Shown here piece after piece: positions 26,657-35,218 of a stretch of DNA of 64,000 nt. Positions within the stretch are counted from its first letter, which is position 1. The number at the start of each line of letters is the position of its first letter. The stretch spans positions 252,699-316,698 of the forward strand of contig CAYZWI010000003.1 of the NCBI GenBank assembly GCA_964482205.1, read 5' to 3'. The DNA is from JAZDGX01 sp964482205. Its GTDB lineage: Bacteria; Eisenbacteria; RBG-16-71-46; CAIMUX01; WJJG01. A program made the translations under genes and the position numbers. A model generated the notes under the pieces. It ran no database searches and was not told where the DNA came from. It saw only the letters and a program-made list of their open reading frames with translations.

Positions 26657-28774
26657 ATGTCCAAGAAGTCCAAGAGCCGCTTTGGACATAGGAATCGGCG
26701 ACATCCGGCCGATGGGCTCGCGGGAGATCGTCCCCCGTCGCCCCCAGCGGACCATCCCGTCACGCTTCCTCCTCTGCCCGGAGATCACGGTCCCCTTCCC
26801 GACAACGAGGGCCCCAGTTTCTTGATGCGTCTGAGACGCATGCTGATCGGGCCTCCTCGCGACCTGGGCGATCGCTCGATCTATCAACATGTCGCCTTGG
26901 CGGCCTTTCTCGCCTGGGTGGGGCTCGGCGCCGACGGGCTCTCCTCCTCCAGCTACGGGCCCTCGGAAGCCTTTCGCGTCCTGGGCGCCCATCGCTATCT
27001 CGCCGTCGGTCTGGCCCTGCTCACCGCGGTCACGGTCGTCGTGATCGCGCTCGCCTTCCGTCGCGTCGTCGAAGCCTTCCCTCACGGCGGCGGCGGATAC
27101 CTCGTCGCGACGAAACTCCTCGGGAAGCGCGCGGGTGTGGTGTCGGGATGCGCACTGCTCGTCGATTACATGCTGACGATCACCGTTTCGATCGCAGCCG
27201 CGGGCGATGCGCTCTTCAGCCTCATGCCCATCGAATGGCAGGCCGCGAAACTGCCGGCCGAAGCGCTGTTCATCCTCACCCTCGTGTTGCTCAACTTGCG
27301 GGGCGTGCGCGAATCGGTGATGGCCTTGCTGCCGATCTTCCTGCTGTTCGTCATCACGCACATCGTCCTGATCTTCGGCGCGATCCTGATTCACGGAGAC
27401 CGGCTGCCCGCCACCGCCGTCGCCTTGCACGGCGATTTCCGAGCCGGGCTGCAAACGCTCGGCTGGGGAGGCATGCTGCTGCTCTTCCTGCATGCCTATT
27501 CGCTGGGCGGCGGCACCTACACGGGACTCGAGGCGGTCTCCAACAGTCTGCCGGTCATGCGCGAGCCGCGCGTCGCGACCGCCCGGCGGACGACGGCCTA
27601 CATGGCGACCTCGCTGGCCGTCACCGCGGCCGGGTTGATCGTCTGCTACCTCTTGTGGGATGTGCGCTTCGTCGAGGGAAAGACGCTCAATGCGGTGCTC
27701 GCCGAAGGTTTTGCCGGCCGGGTATCCCTGGGGCACTGGTTCGTGATCCTGACGCTCGTCTCGGAGGGCGCTCTGCTGGTGGCGGGCGCTCAGACGGGAC
27801 TGATCGCGGGGCCCCGCGTGCTCGCCAACATGGCCATCGATTCCTGGTTTCCGCGGCGTTTCGCCGCGCTCTCCGAGCGCCTCACCACCCAGAACGGGAT
27901 CGTGCTCATGGGAGTCGCCTCCCTCCTGGCCCTCGTGTACACGGGGGGCGATGTTCATCTGCTCGTCGTGATGTACAGCATCAATGTCTTCCTGACCTTC
28001 TCCCTCGCGATGCTCGGAATGCTGCGGGCGGCCTGGCAGCGGGCGCGGGCCGGGCGTCCGGCGGAGGAGTGGCGCAGTGATCTCGGCCTCTTCATCGTCG
28101 GCACGCTGATGTGCTTGACGATTCTCGTCATCACCCTGCTCGCGCAGTTTCGCGAAGGCGGCTGGCTGACCATCGCGGTGACCGGCGGTCTGGTGGCCCT
28201 CTGCTTCGCGATTCGCAGGCACTATCGCAAGGTCGGCGAGAAGCTCACCCAGCTCTACATGCAGCTCGCGAACATTCCTCGCACGCATCAGGAGACGGTG
28301 GGACGCGTCGATCCCACCCTACCCACCGCGGTCATCCTGGTGGGCGGCTACGGCGGTCTCGGAATCCACACCTTCTTGAATTCGCTGCGCCTCTTCTCCG
28401 GGCACTTCCGCAATGTGGTCTTCGTGAGCGCGGGGGTGATCGATTCGGGCGGGTTCAAAGGCGTCGGCGCGGTCGAGGCCTTGCGCGAGCAGACCGAGGG
28501 CGTTCTCACCCGTTATGTCGAGCTCGCGCACGGAATCGGCATGCCGGCCACCTTCCGTCTCTCCATGGGAATCGATGTGGTCAACGAGCTGGAGCATCTC
28601 TGCCTGCAGGTATCGAAGGAGTTTCCGCGCTCCACCTTCTTCGCCGGCAAGATCCTCTTCGAGCGCGAGCGCTGGTATCAGCACTTGCTGCACAACGAGA
28701 CGGCGTTCGCGGTGCAGAAGCGTTTGCAGTGGGCGGAAAAGACGATGGTGATCTTGCCCGCGCGCGTGCGTTGA
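26657..28774 (+). CDS. KimA/YdaO-like APC-superfamily permease, copy 1
   Basis: A 705-residue transporter: a charged N-terminal tail of about 75 residues, about 12 membrane segments, then a cytosolic C-terminal domain of about 200 residues. GADGLSSSSYGPSEAF, FPHGGGGYLVATKLLGKRAG, CALLVDYMLTITVSIAAAGDA and LGGGTYTGLEAVSNSLPVM are close to the B. subtilis potassium importer KimA (YdaO). The C-terminal domain (from AVILVGGYGGLGIHTFLN) is longer than in KimA and is shared with the neighbouring copy. The start ATG at 26657 is supported by the aligned ATGTCC start of copy 2. K+ import is inferred from the family and the riboswitch context. Confidence 0.82.
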   Translation: MSKKSKSRFGHRNRRHPADGLAGDRPPSPPADHPVTLPPLPGDHGPLPDNEGPSFLMRLRRMLIGPPRDLGDRSIYQHVALAAFLAWVGLGADGLSSSSYGPSEAFRVLGAHRYLAVGLALLTAVTVVVIALAFRRVVEAFPHGGGGYLVATKLLGKRAGVVSGCALLVDYMLTITVSIAAAGDALFSLMPIEWQAAKLPAEALFILTLVLLNLRGVRESVMALLPIFLLFVITHIVLIFGAILIHGDRLPATAVALHGDFRAGLQTLGWGGMLLLFLHAYSLGGGTYTGLEAVSNSLPVMREPRVATARRTTAYMATSLAVTAAGLIVCYLLWDVRFVEGKTLNAVLAEGFAGRVSLGHWFVILTLVSEGALLVAGAQTGLIAGPRVLANMAIDSWFPRRFAALSERLTTQNGIVLMGVASLLALVYTGGDVHLLVVMYSINVFLTFSLAMLGMLRAAWQRARAGRPAEEWRSDLGLFIVGTLMCLTILVITLLAQFREGGWLTIAVTGGLVALCFAIRRHYRKVGEKLTQLYMQLANIPRTHQETVGRVDPTLPTAVILVGGYGGLGIHTFLNSLRLFSGHFRNVVFVSAGVIDSGGFKGVGAVEALREQTEGVLTRYVELAHGIGMPATFRLSMGIDVVNELEHLCLQVSKEFPRSTFFAGKILFERERWYQHLLHNETAFAVQKRLQWAEKTMVILPARVR

Positions 28775-28907
28775 CCTTCGCGCGGTGGCCGCCCGGCCCG
28801 CCGGTTTCCCATGCTTCGCATCCGCTTGTGCGGCCGCGCGATGGCCCCCCGGGGGCCCGCCTCCAATTGCGCTCTTGAAAACACCCGGCAAGGGTGCCAG
28901 ATTCCCC

Positions 28908-29026
28908 GGTCGACATCGCCGAATCTCGTGGGAAGCGGGAACGGGGGACCCAATCTCGGGGCGCATCGCCTGCAAAGGCGTAGGGCACTCTTCGGCCCGA
29001 GCCCGTCAGCTAACCTCGTAGGCGTC
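28908..29026 (+). promoter_or_regulatory. ydaO-type c-di-AMP riboswitch
   Basis: The sequence carries the conserved blocks of the ydaO/yuaA element in order: CGCCGAATC, GGGAAGCGGGAACGGGGGACC, CAATCTCGGGGCG, TAGGGCAC, CCGAGCCCGTCAGC and TAACCTCGTAGGCG. The outer stem can be closed by CGCC (28917-28920) and GGCG (29021-29024). Known riboswitches of this class bind c-di-AMP and shut off expression of potassium and osmolyte genes. It lies upstream of the second KimA-like permease, which is the class's typical target. No search was run; the match is by recognition of the conserved core. Confidence 0.88.
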
Positions 29027-29029
29027 GAA

Positions 29030-29060
29030 GAGGAGAACCTCCGTCCTCGGGGGCCTCCTC
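29030..29060 (+). promoter_or_regulatory. Leader hairpin after the ydaO riboswitch
   Basis: GAGGAG (29030-29035) pairs with CTCCTC (29055-29060), and CCTCCG (29038-29043) pairs with CGGGGG (29048-29053) around TCCT. No T run follows. It lies between the aptamer and the start codon and is matched by the hairpin at 26599, so it may be the expression platform, either as an attenuator or by hiding the ribosome binding site. Confidence 0.55.
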
Positions 29061-29085
29061 GAGACATACAAGCCGGATGGTTCTC

Positions 29086-31230
29086 ATGTCCAGGCGTGGG
29101 AAGACACATTCCCATCGGGATGCCCGGTCCGATTCGCAACGACATCCCCATTCCACGGGTCGAGGCCTGCCTTCCTCGGCGGAAGGGCCGGACACCCGGC
29201 ACATCGACACGATCCTGTCTCACGGTCGCGAGGAGGATCCCTACCGGAAGGATCTCGCTGAGACGGGCCCCCCATTCCTGACGCGCGTCCGCCGCAAAGT
29301 CATCGGTCCGCCGCGCGACCTCGGCGACCGGTCCGTCTTCGAGAACATCGCGCTGGCGGCGTTTCTCGCCTGGGTGGGACTCGGCGCCGACGGGCTCTCC
29401 TCTTCCAGCTACGGGCCCTCGGAAGCCTTTCGCGTCCTGGGCGCGCACCGCTATCTCGCCGTCGGTCTGGCTCTGCTCACCGCCTTCACGATCGTCGTGA
29501 TCGCGATCGCCTTCCGGCGCATCGTGGAAGCCTTCCCGCACGGCGGCGGCGGGTATCTCGTCGCGACGAAACTGCTCGGCAAGCGCGCCGGGGTGGTCTC
29601 GGGATGCGCGCTGCTCGTCGACTACATGCTGACCATCACCGTTTCCATCGCGGCCGCGGGCGATGCGCTCTTCAGCCTCATGCCCGTCGAATGGCAGGCC
29701 GTCAAGCTGCCCGCCGAAGCCTTTCTCATTCTCTTCCTCGTGCTGCTCAATTTGCGAGGAGTGCGCGAGTCGGTGATGGCCCTCTTGCCCATCTTCCTCT
29801 TGTTCGTCATCACCCATGTGGTCTTGATTCTCGGCGCGATCGCGCTCCATTGGGACCGGCTGCCGGCGACCGCCGTTTCTTTGCAGGGAGATTTCCGGCT
29901 CGGACTGCAGACGCTCGGCTGGGGAGGCATGCTGCTTCTCTTCCTGCATGCCTATTCGCTCGGAGGCGGAACCTACACCGGACTGGAAGCGGTCTCGAAC
30001 GGCTTGCCGGTGATGCGCGAGCCGCGCGTCGCGACCGCGCGACGCACGATGTCGTACATGGCCGCCTCTCTTTCCTTCATGGCGGGAGGTCTCATCGTTG
30101 CTTATCTGCTGTGGGATGTGCGCTTCATCGAGGGACGGACGATCAATGCGGTTCTCACGGAGAGCTTCTCCTCGAGCATCTCGCTGGGGCATTGGTTCGT
30201 TGTGCTCACGCTCGTCTCCGAAGGCGCGCTGCTCGTCGTCGGCGCTCAAGGGGGATTGATCGCGGGGCCGCGAGTGCTGGCGAACATGGCCAACGATTCC
30301 TGGTTCCCCCGGCGCTTCGCCTCGCTCTCCGAACGCCTCACCACCCAGAACGGCATTCTGCTCATGGGCGCCGCCTCCCTGCTGGCGCTCTTCTACACCG
30401 GCGGCGAAGTGCGCCACTTGGTGGTCATGTACAGCATCAATGTCTTCCTCACCTTCTCCCTCGCGATGCTCGGGATGCTGCGCGATTCGATCGCCCGCGC
30501 GAAGCGACGCGACCGGGCCGTTTCCTGGAAGCGGGATGCGACCCTGTTCACGGTCGGGTTCCTGCTGTGCGCCACGATCCTCGTGATCACGACGATCGAG
30601 AAATTCCGCGAGGGGGGTTGGCTGACGATCGCCGTCACCGGCGGGCTCGTGATTCTGTGCTTCGCGATCCAGCGCCACTATGGTCTGGTCGGCCGGAAGC
30701 TGACCGGCCTCTTCCGCCAGCTCGCTAACATTCCCCGCACCTATGTGGAACGGCCCGCCCCGCTCGACCCAAGCGCTGCCACCGCAGTCGTGCTGGTGGG
30801 CAGCTACGGCGGCCTGGGAATCCACACCTTCCTGAATTCGCTGCGCCTCTTCCCTGGGCACTTCCGCAATGTGGTGTTCGTCAGCGCGGGGGTCATCGAT
30901 TCGGGTGCCTTCAAGGGCGTCGGCGCGGTCGAGGAACTGCGCGCCCAGACCGAACACGCGCTTCAGGAGTATGTCAGCCTGGCCGAAGGCTTCGGCGTTC
31001 CCGCGACCTTCCGCCTGTCGGTGGGCACGGATGTGGTCAACGAGCTCGAGCACACCTGTTTGCAGATTGCGGAGGAATTCCCGCGCTCGATCTTCTTCGC
31101 AGGGAAGATCCTCTTTGCCCGCGAGCGCTGGTATCAGCACTTGTTGCACAACGAGACCGCCTTCGCGGTGCAGAAGCGTCTGCAGTGGGCAGAAAAGACG
31201 ATGGTGATCGTGCCCGCGCGCGTGCGCTAA
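29086..31230 (+). CDS. KimA/YdaO-like APC-superfamily permease, copy 2
   Basis: A 714-residue paralogue of the gene just upstream, with the same order of charged N-tail, about 12 membrane segments and a large C-terminal domain. Most of the membrane part is identical or conservatively changed (for example GADGLSSSSYGPSEAFRVLG and the DYMLTITVSIAAAG segment are the same). The N-terminal 75 residues differ completely. Start at 29086 was preferred to 29077 because both copies then begin with ATGTCC. The gene is preceded by a ydaO-type riboswitch, supporting a role in potassium uptake under c-di-AMP control. The pair probably arose by tandem duplication that included the leader. Confidence 0.83.
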   Translation: MSRRGKTHSHRDARSDSQRHPHSTGRGLPSSAEGPDTRHIDTILSHGREEDPYRKDLAETGPPFLTRVRRKVIGPPRDLGDRSVFENIALAAFLAWVGLGADGLSSSSYGPSEAFRVLGAHRYLAVGLALLTAFTIVVIAIAFRRIVEAFPHGGGGYLVATKLLGKRAGVVSGCALLVDYMLTITVSIAAAGDALFSLMPVEWQAVKLPAEAFLILFLVLLNLRGVRESVMALLPIFLLFVITHVVLILGAIALHWDRLPATAVSLQGDFRLGLQTLGWGGMLLLFLHAYSLGGGTYTGLEAVSNGLPVMREPRVATARRTMSYMAASLSFMAGGLIVAYLLWDVRFIEGRTINAVLTESFSSSISLGHWFVVLTLVSEGALLVVGAQGGLIAGPRVLANMANDSWFPRRFASLSERLTTQNGILLMGAASLLALFYTGGEVRHLVVMYSINVFLTFSLAMLGMLRDSIARAKRRDRAVSWKRDATLFTVGFLLCATILVITTIEKFREGGWLTIAVTGGLVILCFAIQRHYGLVGRKLTGLFRQLANIPRTYVERPAPLDPSAATAVVLVGSYGGLGIHTFLNSLRLFPGHFRNVVFVSAGVIDSGAFKGVGAVEELRAQTEHALQEYVSLAEGFGVPATFRLSVGTDVVNELEHTCLQIAEEFPRSIFFAGKILFARERWYQHLLHNETAFAVQKRLQWAEKTMVIVPARVR

Positions 31231-31435
31231 ACGCGGGCGATCCGGTGCTCCCTCGCGCGGCGTTCCCGTCTTGCAACCCTGTGGCTGCCGCTGTTGCTGT
31301 CACGCGAAAGCGTTCCCTCAACTGCAACGGGAAAATGTCCCCTCTTCATGCGCGGAATCTGCTACCCTTCCGCCGTTTGACGGTGAATGGACCCGTTTCC
31401 CGCCGCGCCGGCGGCCGTTCGCGAAGGAGGTTCGG

Positions 31436-32008
31436 ATGAGACGGAGCATGTGGCTGGCACCCGCGGTGGCCGCGCTCGCGGCGGCGTGGATCATCCAGGC
31501 GGGCGGCCAGGAAAAGCCTGCGCCTCCCAAGCAGGAGTTCGGCTATGTGGGCTCCAAGGCCTGCATGATGTGCCACAAGAATCCCGAGCGAGGCGATCAG
31601 TACAACAAGTGGCTGAAGGACCCGCATGCCAAGGCCTATCAGACGCTCGCGGGCGAGCAGGCGCAGAAGATCGCGACCGAGAAGGGGCTGAAGACGCCCG
31701 CGAACGAGGCGCCCGAGTGCGTCCGTTGCCACGTGACCGCCTGGAATGCGAAGCCCGAATTGCTGGGCAAGGATTACGCGAAGAGCGAAGGCGTGGGATG
31801 CGAGTCGTGCCACGGCCCCGCCGCCCAGTATCGCATGGTGCATCAGAAGGACGCGGCCAAGGCGATGACGCTCGGGATGATCCATCCCGACGAGGAGCTC
31901 TGTCGCGGTTGTCACAACGAGCAGAGCCCGACCTACAAGCCCTTCGATTACGCGAAGTTCTCCGCCGTGATCGCGCATCCGGATCCGAAGAAGGCGGCGA
32001 AGAAGTAG
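31436..32008 (+). CDS. Periplasmic tetrahaem cytochrome c
   Basis: The 190-residue protein has a strong ribosome binding site (AAGGAGG) and a signal peptide or anchor (WLAPAVAALAAAWIIQAGG). Four CxxCH motifs bind c-type haems: CMMCH, CVRCH, CESCH and CRGCH. The layout, with YVGSKACMMCHKN and EGVGCESCHGP, resembles cytochrome c554-like proteins that shuttle electrons in the periplasm. A Lys-rich tail ends the protein. It stands next to a five-gene multihaem operon on the other strand and could carry electrons between its inner- and outer-membrane parts; this is inference. Confidence 0.88.
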   Translation: MRRSMWLAPAVAALAAAWIIQAGGQEKPAPPKQEFGYVGSKACMMCHKNPERGDQYNKWLKDPHAKAYQTLAGEQAQKIATEKGLKTPANEAPECVRCHVTAWNAKPELLGKDYAKSEGVGCESCHGPAAQYRMVHQKDAAKAMTLGMIHPDEELCRGCHNEQSPTYKPFDYAKFSAVIAHPDPKKAAKK

Positions 32009-32227
32009 AGGATCCTTGCAGGCGGCCGTCGAAACGGTGCGATGGCAAGCGCCTCAGGGCGAGGGCACGGGAAAGGATCGATCGCCGCGCTTGGCCCCGA
32101 CGATGACCTGATGGCGGCAGCTCCTTGCGGGGCGGCCGTTTCCTTTGCTGCTCGCTCGCGCGTCGACGCGCGCGATCGCGAGGCTGATCGCACGAATGGC
32201 TTCCCGCCGCGCGCACAAAGGATCACC

Positions 32228-32869
32228 TCAGCCGTGGCATTGCGAGCAAGCCGAGCGGCTGGTGCCACCGGTGAGGCCTTCGCCGTGGCAGCGCGTGCAT
32301 TCGTTCACACCCTCGCGCTGGACTTCGAACCCGTGGAAGCTCGCCGCGCGCGAATCCATCCAACCGTCGGGGTGGCCGCTCGGTCCACCCGCATGGCAGG
32401 TGAAGCAGGAAATGCCGGCCCAGCCTCCGCGATAGTCTTGTCCGTGACACGCCCGGCAACCGAACGGCCCGGCCAACGCCACCGCGTTTCCGTGGAATTC
32501 CTCGTGTCCGGGCGTCGTCCATCCCCACGGATGACCGCCCGCATCGCGATGGCATTCATCGCATCCGGGCGCGCGCGCTTCGCCTTTCCATTCCGTTCCG
32601 TGACAATCACGACACGCTTCCGCGCTCTCTTCGGCCACGCGAGTCCCGTGAGAATCATCGGAGCCGGGCATCAACCATTCGACGGGATGCGCCTCGATCT
32701 CGGCCGGCGAGCGTTGGTCCGCGCATCCGCACACAAAGGAAGCGAACAGCGCGGCGCAGCAGGCGCACAGCGCGGAACAGGCGAGGCCCTTGCGCGCCGT
32801 CCACCGCGGACGAGCGCAAAGGCATGCAAGCGCCATCCACCGGTGACGAGCGCGAAGGGATTGAAGCAT
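32228..32869 (-). CDS. Hexahaem cytochrome c, putative lipoprotein
   Basis: The 213-residue protein begins at 32869, six bases after the stop of the 12-haem gene, with GGGAGG as ribosome binding site. The N-terminus has a basic segment, then a Cys/Ala-rich hydrophobic stretch ending FVCGC, which may be a lipobox. Six CxxCH motifs follow: CRDCH, CDECH, CRACH, CFTCH, CTRCH and CSQCH, the last one residue from the end. Repeated GHPWGW, GHPDGW and EEFHG/ASFHG units suggest duplicated modules. It is the last gene of the multihaem operon. Confidence 0.85.
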   Translation of the reverse strand: MLQSLRARHRWMALACLCARPRWTARKGLACSALCACCAALFASFVCGCADQRSPAEIEAHPVEWLMPGSDDSHGTRVAEESAEACRDCHGTEWKGEARAPGCDECHRDAGGHPWGWTTPGHEEFHGNAVALAGPFGCRACHGQDYRGGWAGISCFTCHAGGPSGHPDGWMDSRAASFHGFEVQREGVNECTRCHGEGLTGGTSRSACSQCHG

Positions 32870-32874
32870 CGCAT

Positions 32875-33786
32875 CTACCTCCCGTGGCATCGCGCGCACA
32901 CCGGCGAACCGCCTTCGTGACAGGCCGTGCAGCTCTCGAGATCGAACTCCGCTTCCTCCGCGTGCCGTCCCCCCCGTCGCGTGACCCAATCGGCGCGGGA
33001 ATGATCGCTGGGCAGAACCTGCCGGGCGGCGTGGCAGGCCTGGCAGAATTGCGGATCTTCATGGCAGGCGGCGCAGCTCTGCTCCCGCCCGCGCGCCTCC
33101 AGCGCGTGGCGGAAGGCAAAGTTCAACGGATGCACGCGCGGGCGGACATTGTCGCCCGAGTGGCATGGCTGGCAATCGGTCTGGCTGTGGCAAACCGAAC
33201 AACGGCTCGCATCCACACGCGCCGCGGTCGCATGGACGAGTTCCCATTCAGGACCATGCGAGGAGGGCCGCAACGGCTCCGTGTCCGCGTGACAGAGCCG
33301 GCAGTCGGATAATCCTGACGCCGTCTCGTGACAATTGCGGCAGAGGGATTTCTCGGGCAGATGGGGTCCGGCCTGCGCGGGCCCGTGACAACGCTCGCAG
33401 CTGCCTTCCCCCGAAACATGCCGCGCGTGAGGAAATCTCTGCGCAACCGCCGTCACGCGCGGCGCGATGCCCGGCGCCTCGGAATTCGCGTGGCACATGC
33501 CGCAATGCTCGGACGAAGCGATGTCGTGACAGGCGCCGCAAGTCTCCATGGCGGGAAGCAGATTGTCGCTGCCCGCCTGAGACTCGGCGGCGGCATGGCA
33601 GCTCTCGCAGCTCACGCCGCTCTCCGCGTGCAGGGCATGCGAGAAGAGGATGCGATCGGCCAGGCCGGCCGCGGCCTCTTCGCTTGCCGCCTGCGCAGGG
33701 CCTTGCATTGCGGCGTCCACCTGCACGAGGGCCGCGCACGCGGCGGCCAGGCCGAAGAGCGCGAGCCATGCGGTTGCGCGCGGCAT
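32875..33786 (-). CDS. Dodecahaem periplasmic cytochrome c
   Basis: The 303-residue protein has a signal peptide (ATAWLALFGLAAACAALV) and twelve CxxCH motifs, about one per 25 residues: CESCH, CGACH, CGMCH, CERCH, CRNCH, CRLCH, CSVCH, CQPCH, CAACH, CQACH, CTACH and CARCH. Such density gives a continuous haem wire; the role would be like MtrA or OmaB, the periplasmic cytochrome that plugs into an outer-membrane porin. The ATG at 33786 overlaps the TGA of the barrel gene by one base and has GGGGAGG upstream. Coupling to the barrel gene supports a porin-cytochrome pair. Confidence 0.9.
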   Translation of the reverse strand: MPRATAWLALFGLAAACAALVQVDAAMQGPAQAASEEAAAGLADRILFSHALHAESGVSCESCHAAAESQAGSDNLLPAMETCGACHDIASSEHCGMCHANSEAPGIAPRVTAVAQRFPHARHVSGEGSCERCHGPAQAGPHLPEKSLCRNCHETASGLSDCRLCHADTEPLRPSSHGPEWELVHATAARVDASRCSVCHSQTDCQPCHSGDNVRPRVHPLNFAFRHALEARGREQSCAACHEDPQFCQACHAARQVLPSDHSRADWVTRRGGRHAEEAEFDLESCTACHEGGSPVCARCHGR

Positions 33787-35195
33787 CACCATCCTCCCCG
33801 GCTCAATCCGAAGCGGCCCGCGCCCACGCCGGCCGTCAGGTCGAGCCCCGCCAACACGCGAATGTCTTCGTCGAGGAAGGGATTCGTAAGGCTTTGCACT
33901 TCGAGCACGAGACCCACGCCCGCGCGCGGCCTGAGGAGCGCGCGCGCGTACGCGGTCGTCAAGTCGCGCTCGTCCCGCTCGAGCGCATCCTCGAGGAGCG
34001 CGTAGGTGACGAAGCTCGCCCCGGCCTCGACGCGTCCCCAACTCGCGAATTCGTACGATACATCGCCGAAGAAATCGCTCTCTTCCCCGATGTCCCCCAG
34101 CCGCGCCGCATATCCGATGCGTCCGTACTTGAAGAGCAGCGCGCCGCCGAGACGATGCCCGTCGCGATCCTCCGCGAAACTTCCGAAGTACTCGATCTCC
34201 GCGCCCAGATCATGCCATCCGAAATCGTGGCGGGCCGCGGCGCGCACCAGGTTGCGCGGTTCCGATTCGAAGCGCGCGAAGTAGGAGACAGCATCGATCG
34301 CGGGGTGCCGGTGAACCAGTTGCAGCGTGAGCGCGGGCCAGCGTCCCAGGCCGCTGCGCGACGGCTGCCATTGCGCGAGCAGATCCGCGCGCGAAGCGAG
34401 ATCGCGCTCGAAGTCGTAGGCGCCGCGCAGGGCGAGGCGCACGCCGTAGGGCGCCTGGATGGTCGCCTCGAGGCCCCCCAATCGCGCCGCCACGCGCCCG
34501 TCGCGCTCGCGATAGGCCCACGATCCGCCCACACGAACGCGCGGCGAGACGGTCGCGAGCGCGCGCATTCCCCAGGCGGGCTCGTCTCCCAAGCTTCCCG
34601 CGCGGAAGGCGCGGCTCAGCGGCGCGCGCGCGCCTCCCCAGGCGCGCAAGTCCCAGCGCGCCGATGGACGCGCATTCAACCACAGCCCGTCGAGCGTGAG
34701 ACCGGCGGCGCCTTCCTGCACGAATTGCCGGCCGAAGCGCGCGACCGTGCGCTCGATCGGCCGGGCTTCGACCTGACCGACGAACAGGCGGCCGCGTTCC
34801 TGCACTCTGTCCTTCAAGTACAAATCGTCCGCCAGCCGCGCCGCGAATCGAAACGCCAGATGAGGTCCGGACATCTGCCGCACGGCCGCATCGAACTCCT
34901 GGTATGCGCCCAAGCGGTCCGATTCAATGTCATCGGGGTCGATGGATTCGAAGCGGTAGGCGGTCGTGCGCAGCCGCGCCCAGCCGCTCCACGAGCCGGT
35001 CTCCTGGGCGAAGGCGGAAGGGAAAGCCGCCATCGCGCAGGCGAACAGCGTAAACGCAACGCGCGCCAACGCCATGGTCACCGGCGCAACCCGGGCAGCG
35101 CGAAGGGCGGCATGCAGCGCAGCGCCGCGCCCAGGCTGCGCCTGCGCACCCCTTGCCCCGTCGCGCTGCGCCCATCGCATTCGATGGAAGACCAT
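33786..35195 (-). CDS. Outer-membrane beta-barrel, putative porin of a cytochrome conduit
   Basis: No enzyme motif is visible. After a signal peptide (core ARVAFTLFACAMAAFP, cleavage after AFA) the 400-residue mature part has alternating hydrophobic and polar residues in about 18-20 segments with aromatic ends, as in outer-membrane barrels. The ATG at 35195 has AGGAGGGGGA upstream but gives a long basic lead of about 40 residues; an internal ATG at 35075 would give a normal signal peptide but lacks a ribosome binding site. The position between a 9-haem putative lipoprotein and a 12-haem cytochrome suggests an MtrB/OmbB-like sheath; I see no direct sequence match to those. Confidence 0.7.
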   Translation of the reverse strand: MVFHRMRWAQRDGARGAQAQPGRGAALHAALRAARVAPVTMALARVAFTLFACAMAAFPSAFAQETGSWSGWARLRTTAYRFESIDPDDIESDRLGAYQEFDAAVRQMSGPHLAFRFAARLADDLYLKDRVQERGRLFVGQVEARPIERTVARFGRQFVQEGAAGLTLDGLWLNARPSARWDLRAWGGARAPLSRAFRAGSLGDEPAWGMRALATVSPRVRVGGSWAYRERDGRVAARLGGLEATIQAPYGVRLALRGAYDFERDLASRADLLAQWQPSRSGLGRWPALTLQLVHRHPAIDAVSYFARFESEPRNLVRAAARHDFGWHDLGAEIEYFGSFAEDRDGHRLGGALLFKYGRIGYAARLGDIGEESDFFGDVSYEFASWGRVEAGASFVTYALLEDALERDERDLTTAYARALLRPRAGVGLVLEVQSLTNPFLDEDIRVLAGLDLTAGVGAGRFGLSRGGW

Positions 35196-35218
35196 TCCCC
35201 CTCCTCGATCGCGCGCGC

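Noticed and set aside
28678..31149. An 823-residue minus-strand frame opposite permease copy 2, with a similar frame opposite copy 1
   Set aside because: Both mirror the two permeases, which have clear family motifs; similarity between the two antisense frames only reflects that the permeases are paralogues.
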